A stretch of DNA of 64,000 nucleotides, taken from contig SYOX01000200.1 in NCBI GenBank assembly GCA_005804885.1, positions 1 through 64,000 of the forward strand, written 5' to 3'. Below, in pieces: positions 24,661 through 33,695 of the stretch. A program made the position numbers and the translations under genes. Positions within the stretch are counted from its first letter, which is position 1; each line of letters opens with the position of its first letter. The notes under the pieces were generated by a model. That model was not told the origin of the DNA and searched no databases. It was given only the letters and a program-made list of their open reading frames with translations. Origin of the DNA: Pseudomonadota bacterium. GTDB lineage: Bacteria > Myxococcota_A > Bradymonadia > Bradymonadales > GCA-2716585.

Positions 24661-24761
24661 ATGCGCTCGTCAACGGAGATGGCTCGCCGAGATCGGCGTG
24701 ACCGCCAACAGTCGCTGGACTTTGCGGTTGCCCTGCGAGCCAGGGGCGGGCCGAACTGAGA

Positions 24762-25694
24762 TCACTGATCCAGGCAGACCCCGTCGACCGCGCAGCAGTT
24801 CTTCTCGGCGTCGTAGACGCTGTCGGCGGGGCACTCGCACTCGAAGACCTCGTAGTCGAAGCAGCACCCGATCTCGCAGTCCCACATAAAGCCGCTGCCG
24901 CAGATCGGCGCGCACTTGACGAAGCCGTCGCAGCCACACTCGGTGCAGCACACCGCGCCGGACTGCTCCAGGCAAGAGGGCTCGCACTCGCCGCTGGTGA
25001 CCGGCGGGTGATCCGGCTCGACATCGCCGATGCACTCGCCGTCGACGCACTGGGTCCCGCCGGAGCAGGGCGGATCACACAGGGGGCCCTCGGGCTCGCC
25101 CTCGGGCTCGCCCTCGGGCTGGGCCTCGGGCTCGACCTCGGGCTCGGCGCACTTGATCGTGGTGCCGTCGACCTCGCAGGCCTCGCAGGCGCCGCTGCGG
25201 CAGACATTGCAGGCGTGGACGTCCGTCCCCACCGCGCTGGAGCAGCCGATCACCTCGCCGCCGCCGCAGGGCGCGATGATCTGGAAGGCCAGCGGGCCGT
25301 CGATCCACCCGAGGTTGCAGCGGCCCTGAAGCTCCCAGGCGATGAAGGTGATCGAGTCGACCGCCGTGACAAAGACGTAGATGTCGTCCCCGGCCCCGTT
25401 GCCGTCGATGTCGTAGCTCATCGTCGTCTCAGTGCCGACCACCGCGATCCCGAGCTCGCGACCGCCGGTCTGGCTCGACGGCACCGCCCCGATCCGGGCC
25501 TTGTTCGACAGCACCACCGCCGCGTTGTCCCGATCCGGCGTCCCGGAGGCCGTGGCCACGGCGTCGGCGAAGATCGTCGCCCCCACCAGCCGCGTGTCAT
25601 CCCCCGCCCCCGCCGTCGGCCCCTTCGGCGCCGTGTCGCTGCACCCCGCCAGCGCCAGCAACCCCGCAAGCACCCACATCCCTCGACCCATCAT
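24762..25694 (-). CDS. Cys-rich lipoprotein with PEGE linker
   Basis: 310 residues from the ATG at 25694 (MMGRGMWVLAG) with GGAGGTGG upstream; the longer frame to 25763 is unlikely. Lipobox LALAGC is followed by a beta-rich domain of about 160 residues (DTRLVGATIFADAVATASGT, TMSYDIDGNGAGDDIYVFVT, ITFIAWELQGRCNLGWIDGP). Then come a Cys cluster CNVCRSGACEAC, an (PEGE)n/PEAQP linker and a C-terminal module with about 20 cysteines (CCTECGCDGFVKCAPICGSG, CEIGCCFDYEVFECEC). It is a probable surface protein with disulfide-rich tail. The family was not recognised. Its 3' end abuts the palindromic repeat element. Confidence 0.65.
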   Translation of the reverse strand: MMGRGMWVLAGLLALAGCSDTAPKGPTAGAGDDTRLVGATIFADAVATASGTPDRDNAAVVLSNKARIGAVPSSQTGGRELGIAVVGTETTMSYDIDGNGAGDDIYVFVTAVDSITFIAWELQGRCNLGWIDGPLAFQIIAPCGGGEVIGCSSAVGTDVHACNVCRSGACEACEVDGTTIKCAEPEVEPEAQPEGEPEGEPEGPLCDPPCSGGTQCVDGECIGDVEPDHPPVTSGECEPSCLEQSGAVCCTECGCDGFVKCAPICGSGFMWDCEIGCCFDYEVFECECPADSVYDAEKNCCAVDGVCLDQ

Positions 25695-25929
25695 CGCGCC
25701 ACCTCCAGTCCATCCTGATTCAACCCGCACGCGGATCATGATGAAGGACGCCCCATTTTTCAAGTGACGCCCGACGTCAACCCGCGCGCCCGTTGCCGGC
25801 TCGCCCGCGATCGGTCATGATCGCCCCGTCACCTGGCTCGCCAGCGGGCTCGTCGCCGTCCTTGATCATGGATGAGGCCGCCGAGCGCAAGATCCACCCT
25901 GGCCAGGCACCCAAGCGAGGAGCGAGGTC

Positions 25930-26421
25930 GTGAGCGACGCGCAAAAGCACGAGTTCATCTTTGAGCCCCCGAGAGCCTCGGATCGCGCGGCGCTGGCCGA
26001 GCTGATGGCCGAGGACATGGCCTCGCTGGGCGTCGCCCAGAGCGTCGAGGCGCTGCTGGAGGTCGCCGACCTGATCCTCGGCGACGAGGCCGGGGCGTGC
26101 CTGTGCAGAGTCGTCCGCCCTGGCCCGGATCATGTGGCCGTCGGGCTGGTGCTGGCCAACATCACCTTCAGCGTCAAGTTCGCCGGGCGCGCGCTGTGGA
26201 TCGAGAACCTCTACGTCTCCAGGCAATGGCGCAAGCTGGGCCTGGGCCGCCTCCTCGTCGCCGAGGTCCTCGACTGGGCCGAGGACAACGGGATCAAGGG
26301 GGTCGACCTGGAGGCCTACCAGGGCAACACCCCCGCCGCCCTGCTCTACCGCTCGCTCGGCTTTGATCGCCTCAGCCGCGAGCGCTTCTACTTCGCCTTC
26401 TCCTGGATCGACGCCCCTTAA
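25930..26421 (+). CDS. GNAT family N-acetyltransferase
   Basis: 163 residues from a GTG start with GAGGAGCGAGG upstream. The GNAT core is clear: strand LWIENLYVSRQWRKLGLGRL gives the acetyl-CoA loop (R/Q-x-x-G-x-G/A as RKLGLGRLL), followed by AEVLDWAEDNGIKGVDLEAY, QGNTPAALLYRSLGF (motif B, N-x-x-A-x-x-x-Y-x-x-x-G-F) and SRERFYF. The N-terminal half is acidic and helical, as in RimI-like enzymes. The substrate is unknown. It is divergent from the PEGE lipoprotein gene and separated from the next gene by a repeat element. Confidence 0.85.
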   Translation: MSDAQKHEFIFEPPRASDRAALAELMAEDMASLGVAQSVEALLEVADLILGDEAGACLCRVVRPGPDHVAVGLVLANITFSVKFAGRALWIENLYVSRQWRKLGLGRLLVAEVLDWAEDNGIKGVDLEAYQGNTPAALLYRSLGFDRLSRERFYFAFSWIDAP

Positions 26422-26455
26422 AGCGCCCGCTCGACACGGGGCGCATCGACGTGCC

Positions 26456-26800
26456 ACGAGCGCCCCACGCTCGACGAGCGCCCCACGCTCGACAAGCACC
26501 CCACGCTCGACGAACGCCCCACGCTCCTCGCACCGCCCCCCACACGGGGGGACGGGCTCGTCGGGTGGGGCTAGAAGCTCGGGGTGGACTGCGCCCTGTC
26601 GGTCGCAGGCCGGCGCGCGACCCAAGTCGACACCTGGGGGCGTGAAAATGCCAATCCACAGGCCCACTTCGACGCGCTGATCCGCCCCTGCGCTTCTCTG
26701 TCACCCTTGCGCCGGCCTGCGCCCATCGGGCGCAGCCCACCCGCGCATCCAAGCCCCACCCGACGAGCCCCCGCAGGGGTGCGAGGAGCGTGGGGCGCCC
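26456..26800. repeat. Palindromic element with about 100-bp inverted arms and 18-bp terminal tandem repeats
   Basis: The left arm (about 26512-26623) and right arm (about 26701-26800) are inverted copies. They share CGCCCCACGCTCCTCGCACC, GGGCTCGTCGGGTGGGGCT, GTGGACTGCGCC and GGTCGCAGGCCGGCGC in opposite orientation, around a central about 75 bp. Outside the left arm are four 18-bp units, GAGCGCCCCACGCTCGAC (26456-26525), derived from the arm's outer end. No ORF with coding character is present. It has the same architecture (palindrome plus end-derived tandem array) as the element at 24 kb but a different sequence. Confidence 0.8.
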
Positions 26801-26806
26801 GAGCGG

Positions 26807-26835
26807 TTGCGCGGTCGTGGGAGAGCCGCCATACT
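26807..26835 (+). promoter_or_regulatory. Possible promoter for the 26868 lipoprotein gene
   Basis: TTGCGC (26807-26812), 17 bp spacer, CATACT (26830-26835). It lies immediately beyond the right arm of the palindromic element and 33 bp before the ATG at 26868. Confidence 0.4.
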
Positions 26836-26867
26836 GCCTCGACACCCTCCACGGCGGAGTTGTTGCC

Positions 26868-28646
26868 ATGATCGACCGCCTTGCCTCGCTCCTCCTCCCC
26901 GCCGCGTCGACGCACGATCTGAAGGCGCCCTGTCGGCGGGCGATCGGGTCGTCTGGGTCTGGGCTCCTGGCGCTCGGCCCGCTGGTCGCTGCGCCGCCGA
27001 GGCTGGCGCTGGCCGCGTCGATGGCGCTGTCGCTGGCCTTGGGGGCGATGTCCTGCGACGACACGCCGAGCGGGGCGCAGGTCGAGTGCGCGTACAACAG
27101 CGAGTGCCCGGAGGACCAGATCTGCGCGCGTGGCCGGTGCGCGCCGGAGTGTCTGGCGGATCGAGACTGCCCGAGCGGAGCGTGCGTCGAGGGGGCCTGC
27201 GCAGGCAGCCGGGCGGAGGACGCAGGCGAGCCCGACTCGGGATCGCCGGAGCCCGACGATATCGGCTCGGGCGACTCAGGATCGCCGGAGCCCGACGACG
27301 CGGCGCGGTCGGAGCCGGACGCGCAGGAGCCAGACGTGCCTCTGAGGCCGGAGGGCGAGGGGGAGGTGTCGGGGACGGTGCACTTCCGGTTGTGGAACGG
27401 GCGGATCCTGCCGGTGGCGCACCCGATCGTGTACTGGACCTTGCCGGAGTCGCCGCCCTTGCCGCTCAACCCGCAGGCGAGCTGCGACTGCGCGATCCCG
27501 GAGCGCGCGGTGATCGGCAATGTGGACGGGACCTTCGTGCTGCGAGGGGTGCCGGCCGGCCCGATCCTGCTGGTGGTGCAGAAGGGGCACTTTCGGCGAT
27601 CGCGGGTCGTGAACATCGAGGCCGACGTGCGCTTGAGGGCGCCGGCCGAGGTGACGGAGCTGCCGGCGGCCAGCGCGCCCGAGCGCGGCGACGAGATCCC
27701 GAAGATCGCCATCGGGACGGGGCGCTTCGACGCCATCGAGGACGTCTTCGCCAAGCTGCGCATGGGGCCGATCACGCCGACCTTCGGCTTCGATCACGAG
27801 GCGTGGATGGCCGATCCCTCGCGGTGGGGGGTGGAGCTGCTGCTCTACCAGCAGCCCAGGGATCTGGACGATCGCGACCGGGAGTTGATCGCCGAGCCCT
27901 TCCTGGCGCTGCTTCAGGACCCGGCGAGGCTGCGGGAGCGCCACTTCGTCTTCGCGCCTTGCGCCGACGGCCGCGATTACAGCGACGCGCTGACGGACCC
28001 GAGGTTGCGGGGCAACCTGGAGGGCTACGTCAACGCCGGCGGCAAGCTCTATGTGACTGATTTTGCTTATGATCTTCTGGAGCAGACGTGGCCGGGCTAC
28101 GTGGACTTTCTCGCGCCGGAGGGTCGGGACGGCAATGCGGACGGGCACGTCGGGGAGCGGCGCTTCATGCAGACGGCCAGCTCGGGCACCCTGATGTACA
28201 GCTCGGAGAACCGGGCGTTGGACAGCGATCTGGCCGCGTGGCTGGCGGTGCTGGGGGTGACGAGCAGCGGGCTGGTGGAGACGGAGGGCAACTGGGTCAA
28301 CCTGGGCGGGGTGGGCTCGGGGGTGCAGTGCTGCGACGAGGACAGGATGCCCGTGGAGGTGACCCCCGAGGTGGTCATGTCTGGCCCCAACGGGGTCGAT
28401 GACTTCTTCAACGGCTTCGGCCCCTCGCACGAGCGATGGTCGGAGGCCGAAGCGGAGGGCGCCAACCGGCCCCACACGCTGCGCTTCCCCTACGGCTGCG
28501 GTCAGGTCATGTACAGCACCTACCACACGGTCGACTTCAGGGAGCGGATCCCCGATCTGGCGCCTCAGGAGCTGGTGCTGCTCTACCTGATCCTCGAGAT
28601 CAACGAGTGCAACCTGCACCCTATCAAGGCGCCGCCTGGAGAGTGA
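26868..28646 (+). CDS. Lipoprotein with carboxypeptidase-like domain and GATase-like region
   Basis: 592 residues from the ATG at 26868; an internal start at MALSLALGAMSC is possible. Lipobox LGAMSC is followed by Cys-rich CAYNSECPEDQICARGRC and CLADRDCPSG modules, a GSPEPDD repeat linker (about 120-145) and a carboxypeptidase-regulatory-like beta domain (VSGTVHFRLWNGRILPVAHP, NVDGTFVLRGVPAGPILLVV). A large C-terminal part (about 300-590) follows with LRGNLEGYVNAGGKLYVTDF, YDLLEQTWPGYVDFL and FPYGCGQVMYSTYHT. The GGxLYVTD...Y...GxVxYSTYHT layout resembles amidotransferase-like folds used as extracellular scaffolds, but catalytic Cys/His were not identified. The function is unknown. It is probably a surface protein. 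Confidence 0.65.
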   Translation: MIDRLASLLLPAASTHDLKAPCRRAIGSSGSGLLALGPLVAAPPRLALAASMALSLALGAMSCDDTPSGAQVECAYNSECPEDQICARGRCAPECLADRDCPSGACVEGACAGSRAEDAGEPDSGSPEPDDIGSGDSGSPEPDDAARSEPDAQEPDVPLRPEGEGEVSGTVHFRLWNGRILPVAHPIVYWTLPESPPLPLNPQASCDCAIPERAVIGNVDGTFVLRGVPAGPILLVVQKGHFRRSRVVNIEADVRLRAPAEVTELPAASAPERGDEIPKIAIGTGRFDAIEDVFAKLRMGPITPTFGFDHEAWMADPSRWGVELLLYQQPRDLDDRDRELIAEPFLALLQDPARLRERHFVFAPCADGRDYSDALTDPRLRGNLEGYVNAGGKLYVTDFAYDLLEQTWPGYVDFLAPEGRDGNADGHVGERRFMQTASSGTLMYSSENRALDSDLAAWLAVLGVTSSGLVETEGNWVNLGGVGSGVQCCDEDRMPVEVTPEVVMSGPNGVDDFFNGFGPSHERWSEAEAEGANRPHTLRFPYGCGQVMYSTYHTVDFRERIPDLAPQELVLLYLILEINECNLHPIKAPPGE

Positions 28647-28653
28647 GCCGCGC

Positions 28654-29727
28654 TCAGTCGGGGCGTCGATCGGGCAGGGGCCTGCCGCTGCGGAGGTAAC
28701 GACCGGGGGCCTGGAGGTCGGCGGCGACCTCGTCGAGGTTGTCGATCCGCAAGAAGCCCAGCTCGTGCAGGAACTCCACGTGTGCGCCGGCCTCGCCCAG
28801 CGCCAGTTGGACGCTGTAGCCATGCTGTGGGCCGAAGAGGTCGCGGGAGATCTCGGCGATGGTGCGGGGCGAGTCGCACAGGTCAAGGGCCTGGCGCAGG
28901 CGCCGCATGTGGTGCTCGATGGTCTCGTCGATGCGAGCGCGGACGTCGAGGATGGGGGCCTCGTGGGCGCCGAGGCCGAGGTCGAAGTCGCCGAAGCGGC
29001 GCAGCTTGTCCAATGATCTCAAGTAGTTCTCAAGGCCCATGAAGGGCGTGACGGACTGGGGGGCCTGCGTGGGCGTGATCCTCGACAGGAGGTGGTCGGT
29101 GGTCAGGACGACGTCGTCGACGGCCAGGCAGACGAGGCCGGGGCAATGGCCGGGGACGTGCAGGAGGGGGAAGCCGGGGCCGAGGACGTCGCCATTGCGA
29201 AGGCGCCCGGCGGGCTCGATGGGGGCGAACCAGTCCTTGCCGCTCTGGTAGCGGCTGACGATGGCGCGGACGTGATCGTCGCGGACGCCAGCGCGGTAGA
29301 GGAAGATCCCGAGGTCGCGGCTGGCCAGCACGAGGCGCTCCTCGAACTCCATCAAGACGCGGGCGTCAAGCTCGTGGATGAGCAGCGGGGCGCCCGCGTC
29401 GGCGAAGCGGTGGGCATTGCCGAAGTGGTCGATGTGGGCGTGGCTGATGAGCACCGCGTCGACGTCCTCGGGGCCGAGGTCGACGCCGAAGCGCTGGCGG
29501 ATCTCGGCGAAGCGGGCGTCGATCTGATCGTTGGCCGTGGCGGTGCCGACGTCGACCAGCAGCGTATAGCCAGGGGCGCAGACCAGCGAGAGGTTGTTGA
29601 CGTGGCCGGGGAAGGTCTCGATGGGCAGCTGGTAGATCTTGACGCCGCTGGCGGTGACGATCTCGGCGGCGCTGGAGGGGCGGCCCTTGGCGTCGATGTC
29701 GAAGTCGCTGATCCGGGCCACGTTCAC
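28654..29727 (-). CDS. MBL-fold metallo-hydrolase
   Basis: 357 residues, start supported by GGAGGTG. Metallo-beta-lactamase fold motifs are all present: NLSLVCAPGYTLLVDVGTAT (strand), ISHAHIDHFGNAH (H-x-H-x-D-H, residues about 95-105), LLHVPGHCPGLVCLAVDDVV (second His), TTDHLLSRITP (bridging Asp) and LGAHEAPI (last His). The glyoxalase II/RNase-like architecture with a C-terminal helical domain (IDETIEHHMRRLRQALDLC) resembles the LACTB2-like group. It could be a thioesterase or hydrolase; the substrate cannot be deduced. The sequence lacks a signal peptide. It is convergent with the preceding lipoprotein gene, with 7 bp between the stops. Confidence 0.88.
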   Translation of the reverse strand: MNVARISDFDIDAKGRPSSAAEIVTASGVKIYQLPIETFPGHVNNLSLVCAPGYTLLVDVGTATANDQIDARFAEIRQRFGVDLGPEDVDAVLISHAHIDHFGNAHRFADAGAPLLIHELDARVLMEFEERLVLASRDLGIFLYRAGVRDDHVRAIVSRYQSGKDWFAPIEPAGRLRNGDVLGPGFPLLHVPGHCPGLVCLAVDDVVLTTDHLLSRITPTQAPQSVTPFMGLENYLRSLDKLRRFGDFDLGLGAHEAPILDVRARIDETIEHHMRRLRQALDLCDSPRTIAEISRDLFGPQHGYSVQLALGEAGAHVEFLHELGFLRIDNLDEVAADLQAPGRYLRSGRPLPDRRPD

Positions 29728-29793
29728 CTCCGCGCAGGGTCAAGGGTCCGCTCGCGCCGAGGCGCGATCCCAGGGGCGGCGAGCCGCAGGCGC

Positions 29794-30312
29794 TCAGGGG
29801 AAGCGGCAGGTCTTGATGCTGTTGACGCGCTGCATCTCAAAGCGCCCCTTGAGCGAGACGGGGCCGATGACGTTGAGGTCGGTGACCGGTTCGCTGGCGG
29901 TCAGGTCGACGTCGAGGGTGACCTTCTGGGCGCTGAAGTCCACGACCGTGACCTGTCCCTTGACCGTGTAGGAGTCGTAGGTCTGCATCGTGTCGCCCTG
30001 CTGGTAGCGCACCTTGAAGTCGCTCTCCCCGTCGGCCCCGCCGACGAAGACGGCCTTGTTGCGCGGCAGGCTGCCGGGGATCTCCATGTTCAAGGTGGCG
30101 AACTTGTTCGGGATGCTCCACGAGGCGTAGAGGGTCTGGGTCCCGTCGCCCGCCGTCAGCGGGCCGTTCGGGCTGGGGTCCTCGGCCAGCGATGACTGGA
30201 TCAGGCACCCCTGCCAGGTGGACAGATCGGTCATTTGAGGGGCCCCGCAGGCCCCGCACAGCGCGACGATCGCCGCCGCGATAGACACCATCCCCGACTT
30301 CGTGACATCCAT
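29794..30312 (-). CDS. Small lipoprotein of unknown function
   Basis: 172 residues: signal peptide with lipobox ALCGAC (Cys about residue 22), then a compact beta-rich domain (TQTLYASWSIPNKFATLNME, AVFVGGADGESDFKVRYQQG, YDSYTVKGQVTVVDFSAQKV, VIGPVSLKGRFEMQRVNSIK) with a C-terminal Cys (TCRFP) that could pair with the Cys in WQGCLI. No family was recognised. It is read toward the MBL gene 67 bp away, perhaps in one transcript, and is divergent from the MopE-motif gene. Confidence 0.6.
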   Translation of the reverse strand: MDVTKSGMVSIAAAIVALCGACGAPQMTDLSTWQGCLIQSSLAEDPSPNGPLTAGDGTQTLYASWSIPNKFATLNMEIPGSLPRNKAVFVGGADGESDFKVRYQQGDTMQTYDSYTVKGQVTVVDFSAQKVTLDVDLTASEPVTDLNVIGPVSLKGRFEMQRVNSIKTCRFP

Positions 30313-30527
30313 GGGCTCAGCCCCTTTCTTGAGAACGCGCCAGCCTGGGCCTCGGCAAACCGCCGGCCCATCAAGCGCCAGAGTGGGCCACAGACGCAGC
30401 GCAGGTCAAGGCCGAGCGCGCGGAGTTGTCGCGACCCGTGCGCCCCCCTACAATCCACGAACGACGGCAGCGCGCGGGCGCGCACTCCCCCTCCAACCAG
30501 CCCAGGATGGGTCCAAGGCCCCTTGCC

Positions 30528-33500
30528 ATGAACAAGACTCCCGCCCTCCCCTTGCGCCTCACCCTCGTCATGGCCGCGCTGGCCGCGGCCGCAGCCTGCA
30601 ATGGCGGCGTGGCTGGCTTCGATGGCGCGCGCCACAACTCGCCCGACGACGAGGCGCCCGACGTCGGCACGCCAGACGTGGGTCAACCCGACGGGGGCGA
30701 GCCCGACGCGGGGCCCTGCGGCCCGGGTGAGATCCTTTGCGGCGAGCGCTGCGTCGATCCCCAGACGGACGAAGCCCACTGCGGCGGCTGCGACCCCTGC
30801 GTGGCGGCCCCGCACAGCGCGGCGCTCTGCCAGGAGGGCCAGTGCGTGCTGAGCTGCGAGGGCACCTTCGTCGACGTGGACGGAGATCTCCAATCCACCC
30901 AGGAGGCCAGCAATGGCTGCGAGTGCCTCTCCTTCGGCGCCGAGGCCTGCAATGGGATCGACGACGACTGTGACGGCCAGATCGACGAGGACGAGGGGCT
31001 CAAGAACGCCTGCGGGGGGTGCCGGGATCTCCAGGGCCAGCCCGGTGAGGCGTGCGCCGAACAATGCGGGAAGGGCGGCCAGTGGGCCTGCGACGGCCAG
31101 GATCGGGTGATCTGCCAGGGCAGCGGCAATGGCTGCGGCGGCTGCGATCCGCTGGACTTGACCCCCGGCGATCCTTGCGGCGAGTGCGGGCTGGTCGAGT
31201 GCGTGAACGAGGACAAGGCCGAGTGCAGAGAGCAGGTGCGCAACTTCTTCCAGGACGACGACGGCGACGGCTTCGGGATCGGCGATCCGGTGCAGCGGTG
31301 CGAGCCGGAGTTCCCCTTCACCGCCGTGCGCGCGGGCGACTGCGACGACGCGTTCGCCGACCGGAACCCAGGCGCGGTCGAGGCTTGCGACGAGGCGGAC
31401 AACGACTGCGACGACCAGATCGACGAGGGGGTCACCAACGTCTGCGGGGGTTGCGAGCCGATCCGGGGCGAGCCGGGCGACCGCTGCGGAATGGGCGAGT
31501 GCAGGGGCACGAAGGTCTGCCAGGGCGGGCTGCTGATCTGCCAGGGCGTAGGGGTCAACGCCTGCGAGGGCTGCGGGGAGCTCAACGGGACGCCGGGCGA
31601 CCCCTGCGGCAGCTGCGGCCAGCTGGCCTGCGAGGGCAACGACGCGCTGGCCTGTCAGGACAGCCTGAGCCTCTTCTTCCGCGACGGCGACGGCGACGGC
31701 TTCGGCACCAGCGAGTCGGTGACGGCCTGCGCGCCCGCCGCGCTCTTCACGGCCACGCAGAGCGGGGACTGCAATGACGGCGACGCGGACATCCGACCGG
31801 GCAGGGCGGAGTCCTGCAATGACGTCGATGACAACTGCAACAACCTCGTCGACGAGGGCGTCCTCAATGGGTGTGGGGGGTGCGCGCTGCTCAGCGCGGC
31901 CCCCGGATCGACTTGCACCCGGCAGGTGTGCCCCGGCGTGTACGTCTGTATTGGAGAGGACGCGGTGCGGTGCGAGGCCCCGACGCAGAACGCCTGCGGC
32001 GGCTGCAATGGGCTCAACCCCTTGCCCGGCGCGACCTGCCAGACCTGCGGGGAGGCCGTCTGCGACGGCCCGGAGGCCACCCGCTGCGATCTGATCGGGG
32101 CGCAGCAGTTCTTCAAGGATCAGGACAACGACACCTACGGGCTGGACAACGACAGCGCGAGGCAGTGCGCGGCCCAGGCCCCCTACACGGCGCTGCGTGG
32201 CGGGGACTGCGATGACGACGACCGAAGCGTCAACCCCGACGCCTTCGAGAGCTGCGACGGCGTCGACAACGACTGCGACAACGGCGTCGACGCCGAAGAC
32301 AGAGATCTCCAGACGCCAGACTGCGCGCTGACGCAGGGGGTGTGCGAGGGCTCGAAGACGTCCTGCCAGGAGGGTGAGATCCTGGATTGCACCGAGCGAG
32401 ACTACTTCGCCTTCGCCGAGGCCATCGGGCAGACCTTCGAACTGCAGCCCGAGGTGCTGTGCGACGGGGTGGACAACAACTGCAGCGGGCGAAGCGACGA
32501 GAACTGCTGCGAGCAGGATTCCGACGACCCGCGCATCCCGATGCCGCCGCGCTCGGTGGACGGGATCAACCAGACGAGCCCCGGCGTGGCGCTCCACCCG
32601 AGCGGCGCGAGCGCGACGGTGGTCTGGGTGGAGTCAGCGTCGGGCTTCGAGGGGCAGAGGGACGACCCGCCCTCCATCCAGCTGGCGCGATACGCCCGGC
32701 AGGGCGGCGAAGTGCAGACGCTGGCGACCATCCCCGCCCCACCCAGGACGACGCTGCAGTCTCCGGCCTTGTCGGGTCACCCGCTGGGCATCGAGTTGAC
32801 CTATCTGGCCGCCCCCGGGTTGACCACGGCGCTGTACCACGAGCGGCTCGACCATTCATGGATAACGGCGACGGGAGGCGTCCAGGTGGCGACGGGCATC
32901 ACCGGGTACGCGGTCGCGTCGCGCGCGGCGGGCAGCGGGGTGATCGTCTGGGGGGCCAAGGTGCAGGGGCTGGACAGCGTCAAGCTGCGGTCGATCGAGA
33001 GCAATGGAGCGTTGAGCAACACGGTCCATACCATCATGGATGTCGAGGTCATCAACCTGTCGGTGGCGCTGTCGTCCGTGGGCGGGCTGGTCGTGGGGCA
33101 GAGCCTCCAGGGCGGTGAACCAGCGGCGATCGTGTGGCGGGCCATTGACCTGTCGGGCGCGCCCTTGGGAGAGCCGCGCAACTTTGATGTGCGCGGAATG
33201 GACAGCGGGGGCCTGGCGGTCGCCGTGACATCGAACGGGCAATTCCTCTTGATGTACGCGGCCTTGAATGAGGACAGCGCCACGGAGATCTACACGATGG
33301 TCGTCAACCTGCAGGGGGAGGTTCGGGTCGAGCCGACCTTGATTCCAGGCAGCGGGCCGGGGGCCTTCTCGCCGCGTCTGGCCAGCCTCGACGACGGCGT
33401 CGCGGCGATCTGGGGGGAGACGCTGATCGAAGCGACGCACCGGATCAAGGTCGCGCGGCTGGACAACGCGGGGGCGCTGATCGGTCAGGCGCTGACGCCG

Positions 33501-33692
33501 CTGAGCGAGCGCATCCTCAATGCCAAGGGCCCGCTGGCGCTGGCGACCGGCGCGCGGACACACTTTGACCCGCAGTCGCAGTGGTTCGCGCTGGCCAGCA
33601 GCGAGGCGGACGACGGCATCATCGTCCAGCCCTTCATCGTGCGCCTGAGCTTCCACCAGCGCGATGGCCTGCCGATCTGCTTCAACGAGTGA
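30528..33692 (+). CDS. Large lipoprotein with MopE-type metal-binding motifs and propeller-like C-terminus
   Basis: 1054 residues from the ATG at 30528. Lipobox AAAAAC lies near residue 24. Residues about 60-680 are Cys-rich. They contain five copies of the MopE-type motif (D-C-D-D...P-G/D-A-x-E-x-C-D-x-x-D-N-D-C-D-x-x-I/V-D-E): near ACNGIDDDCDGQIDEDEGL, EACDEADNDCDDQIDEG, ESCNDVDDNCNNLVDEG, ESCDGVDNDCDNGVDAED and LCDGVDNNCSGRSDENC. They also contain DDDGDGFGIGD-type acidic loops, which usually bind Ca2+. Residues about 690-1050 are beta-rich with repeated S-x-x-V/L-V-W patterns, suggesting a propeller. Copper or calcium binding is known for MopE relatives and is inferred here. It is convergent with the S8 protease gene (3-bp gap). 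Confidence 0.8.
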   Translation: MNKTPALPLRLTLVMAALAAAAACNGGVAGFDGARHNSPDDEAPDVGTPDVGQPDGGEPDAGPCGPGEILCGERCVDPQTDEAHCGGCDPCVAAPHSAALCQEGQCVLSCEGTFVDVDGDLQSTQEASNGCECLSFGAEACNGIDDDCDGQIDEDEGLKNACGGCRDLQGQPGEACAEQCGKGGQWACDGQDRVICQGSGNGCGGCDPLDLTPGDPCGECGLVECVNEDKAECREQVRNFFQDDDGDGFGIGDPVQRCEPEFPFTAVRAGDCDDAFADRNPGAVEACDEADNDCDDQIDEGVTNVCGGCEPIRGEPGDRCGMGECRGTKVCQGGLLICQGVGVNACEGCGELNGTPGDPCGSCGQLACEGNDALACQDSLSLFFRDGDGDGFGTSESVTACAPAALFTATQSGDCNDGDADIRPGRAESCNDVDDNCNNLVDEGVLNGCGGCALLSAAPGSTCTRQVCPGVYVCIGEDAVRCEAPTQNACGGCNGLNPLPGATCQTCGEAVCDGPEATRCDLIGAQQFFKDQDNDTYGLDNDSARQCAAQAPYTALRGGDCDDDDRSVNPDAFESCDGVDNDCDNGVDAEDRDLQTPDCALTQGVCEGSKTSCQEGEILDCTERDYFAFAEAIGQTFELQPEVLCDGVDNNCSGRSDENCCEQDSDDPRIPMPPRSVDGINQTSPGVALHPSGASATVVWVESASGFEGQRDDPPSIQLARYARQGGEVQTLATIPAPPRTTLQSPALSGHPLGIELTYLAAPGLTTALYHERLDHSWITATGGVQVATGITGYAVASRAAGSGVIVWGAKVQGLDSVKLRSIESNGALSNTVHTIMDVEVINLSVALSSVGGLVVGQSLQGGEPAAIVWRAIDLSGAPLGEPRNFDVRGMDSGGLAVAVTSNGQFLLMYAALNEDSATEIYTMVVNLQGEVRVEPTLIPGSGPGAFSPRLASLDDGVAAIWGETLIEATHRIKVARLDNAGALIGQALTPLSERILNAKGPLALATGARTHFDPQSQWFALASSEADDGIIVQPFIVRLSFHQRDGLPICFNE

Positions 33693-33695
33693 GGA

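Noticed and set aside
24413-24661. Small plus-strand ORFs running through the 35-bp repeats
   Set aside because: The repeat length is not a multiple of three, so successive units are read in different frames; the open frames are chance.
30231-32597. 788-codon minus-strand ORF antisense to the MopE-motif lipoprotein
   Set aside because: It is Ala/Val/Leu-rich shadow sequence; the plus frame has lipobox, Cys spacing and MopE motifs.
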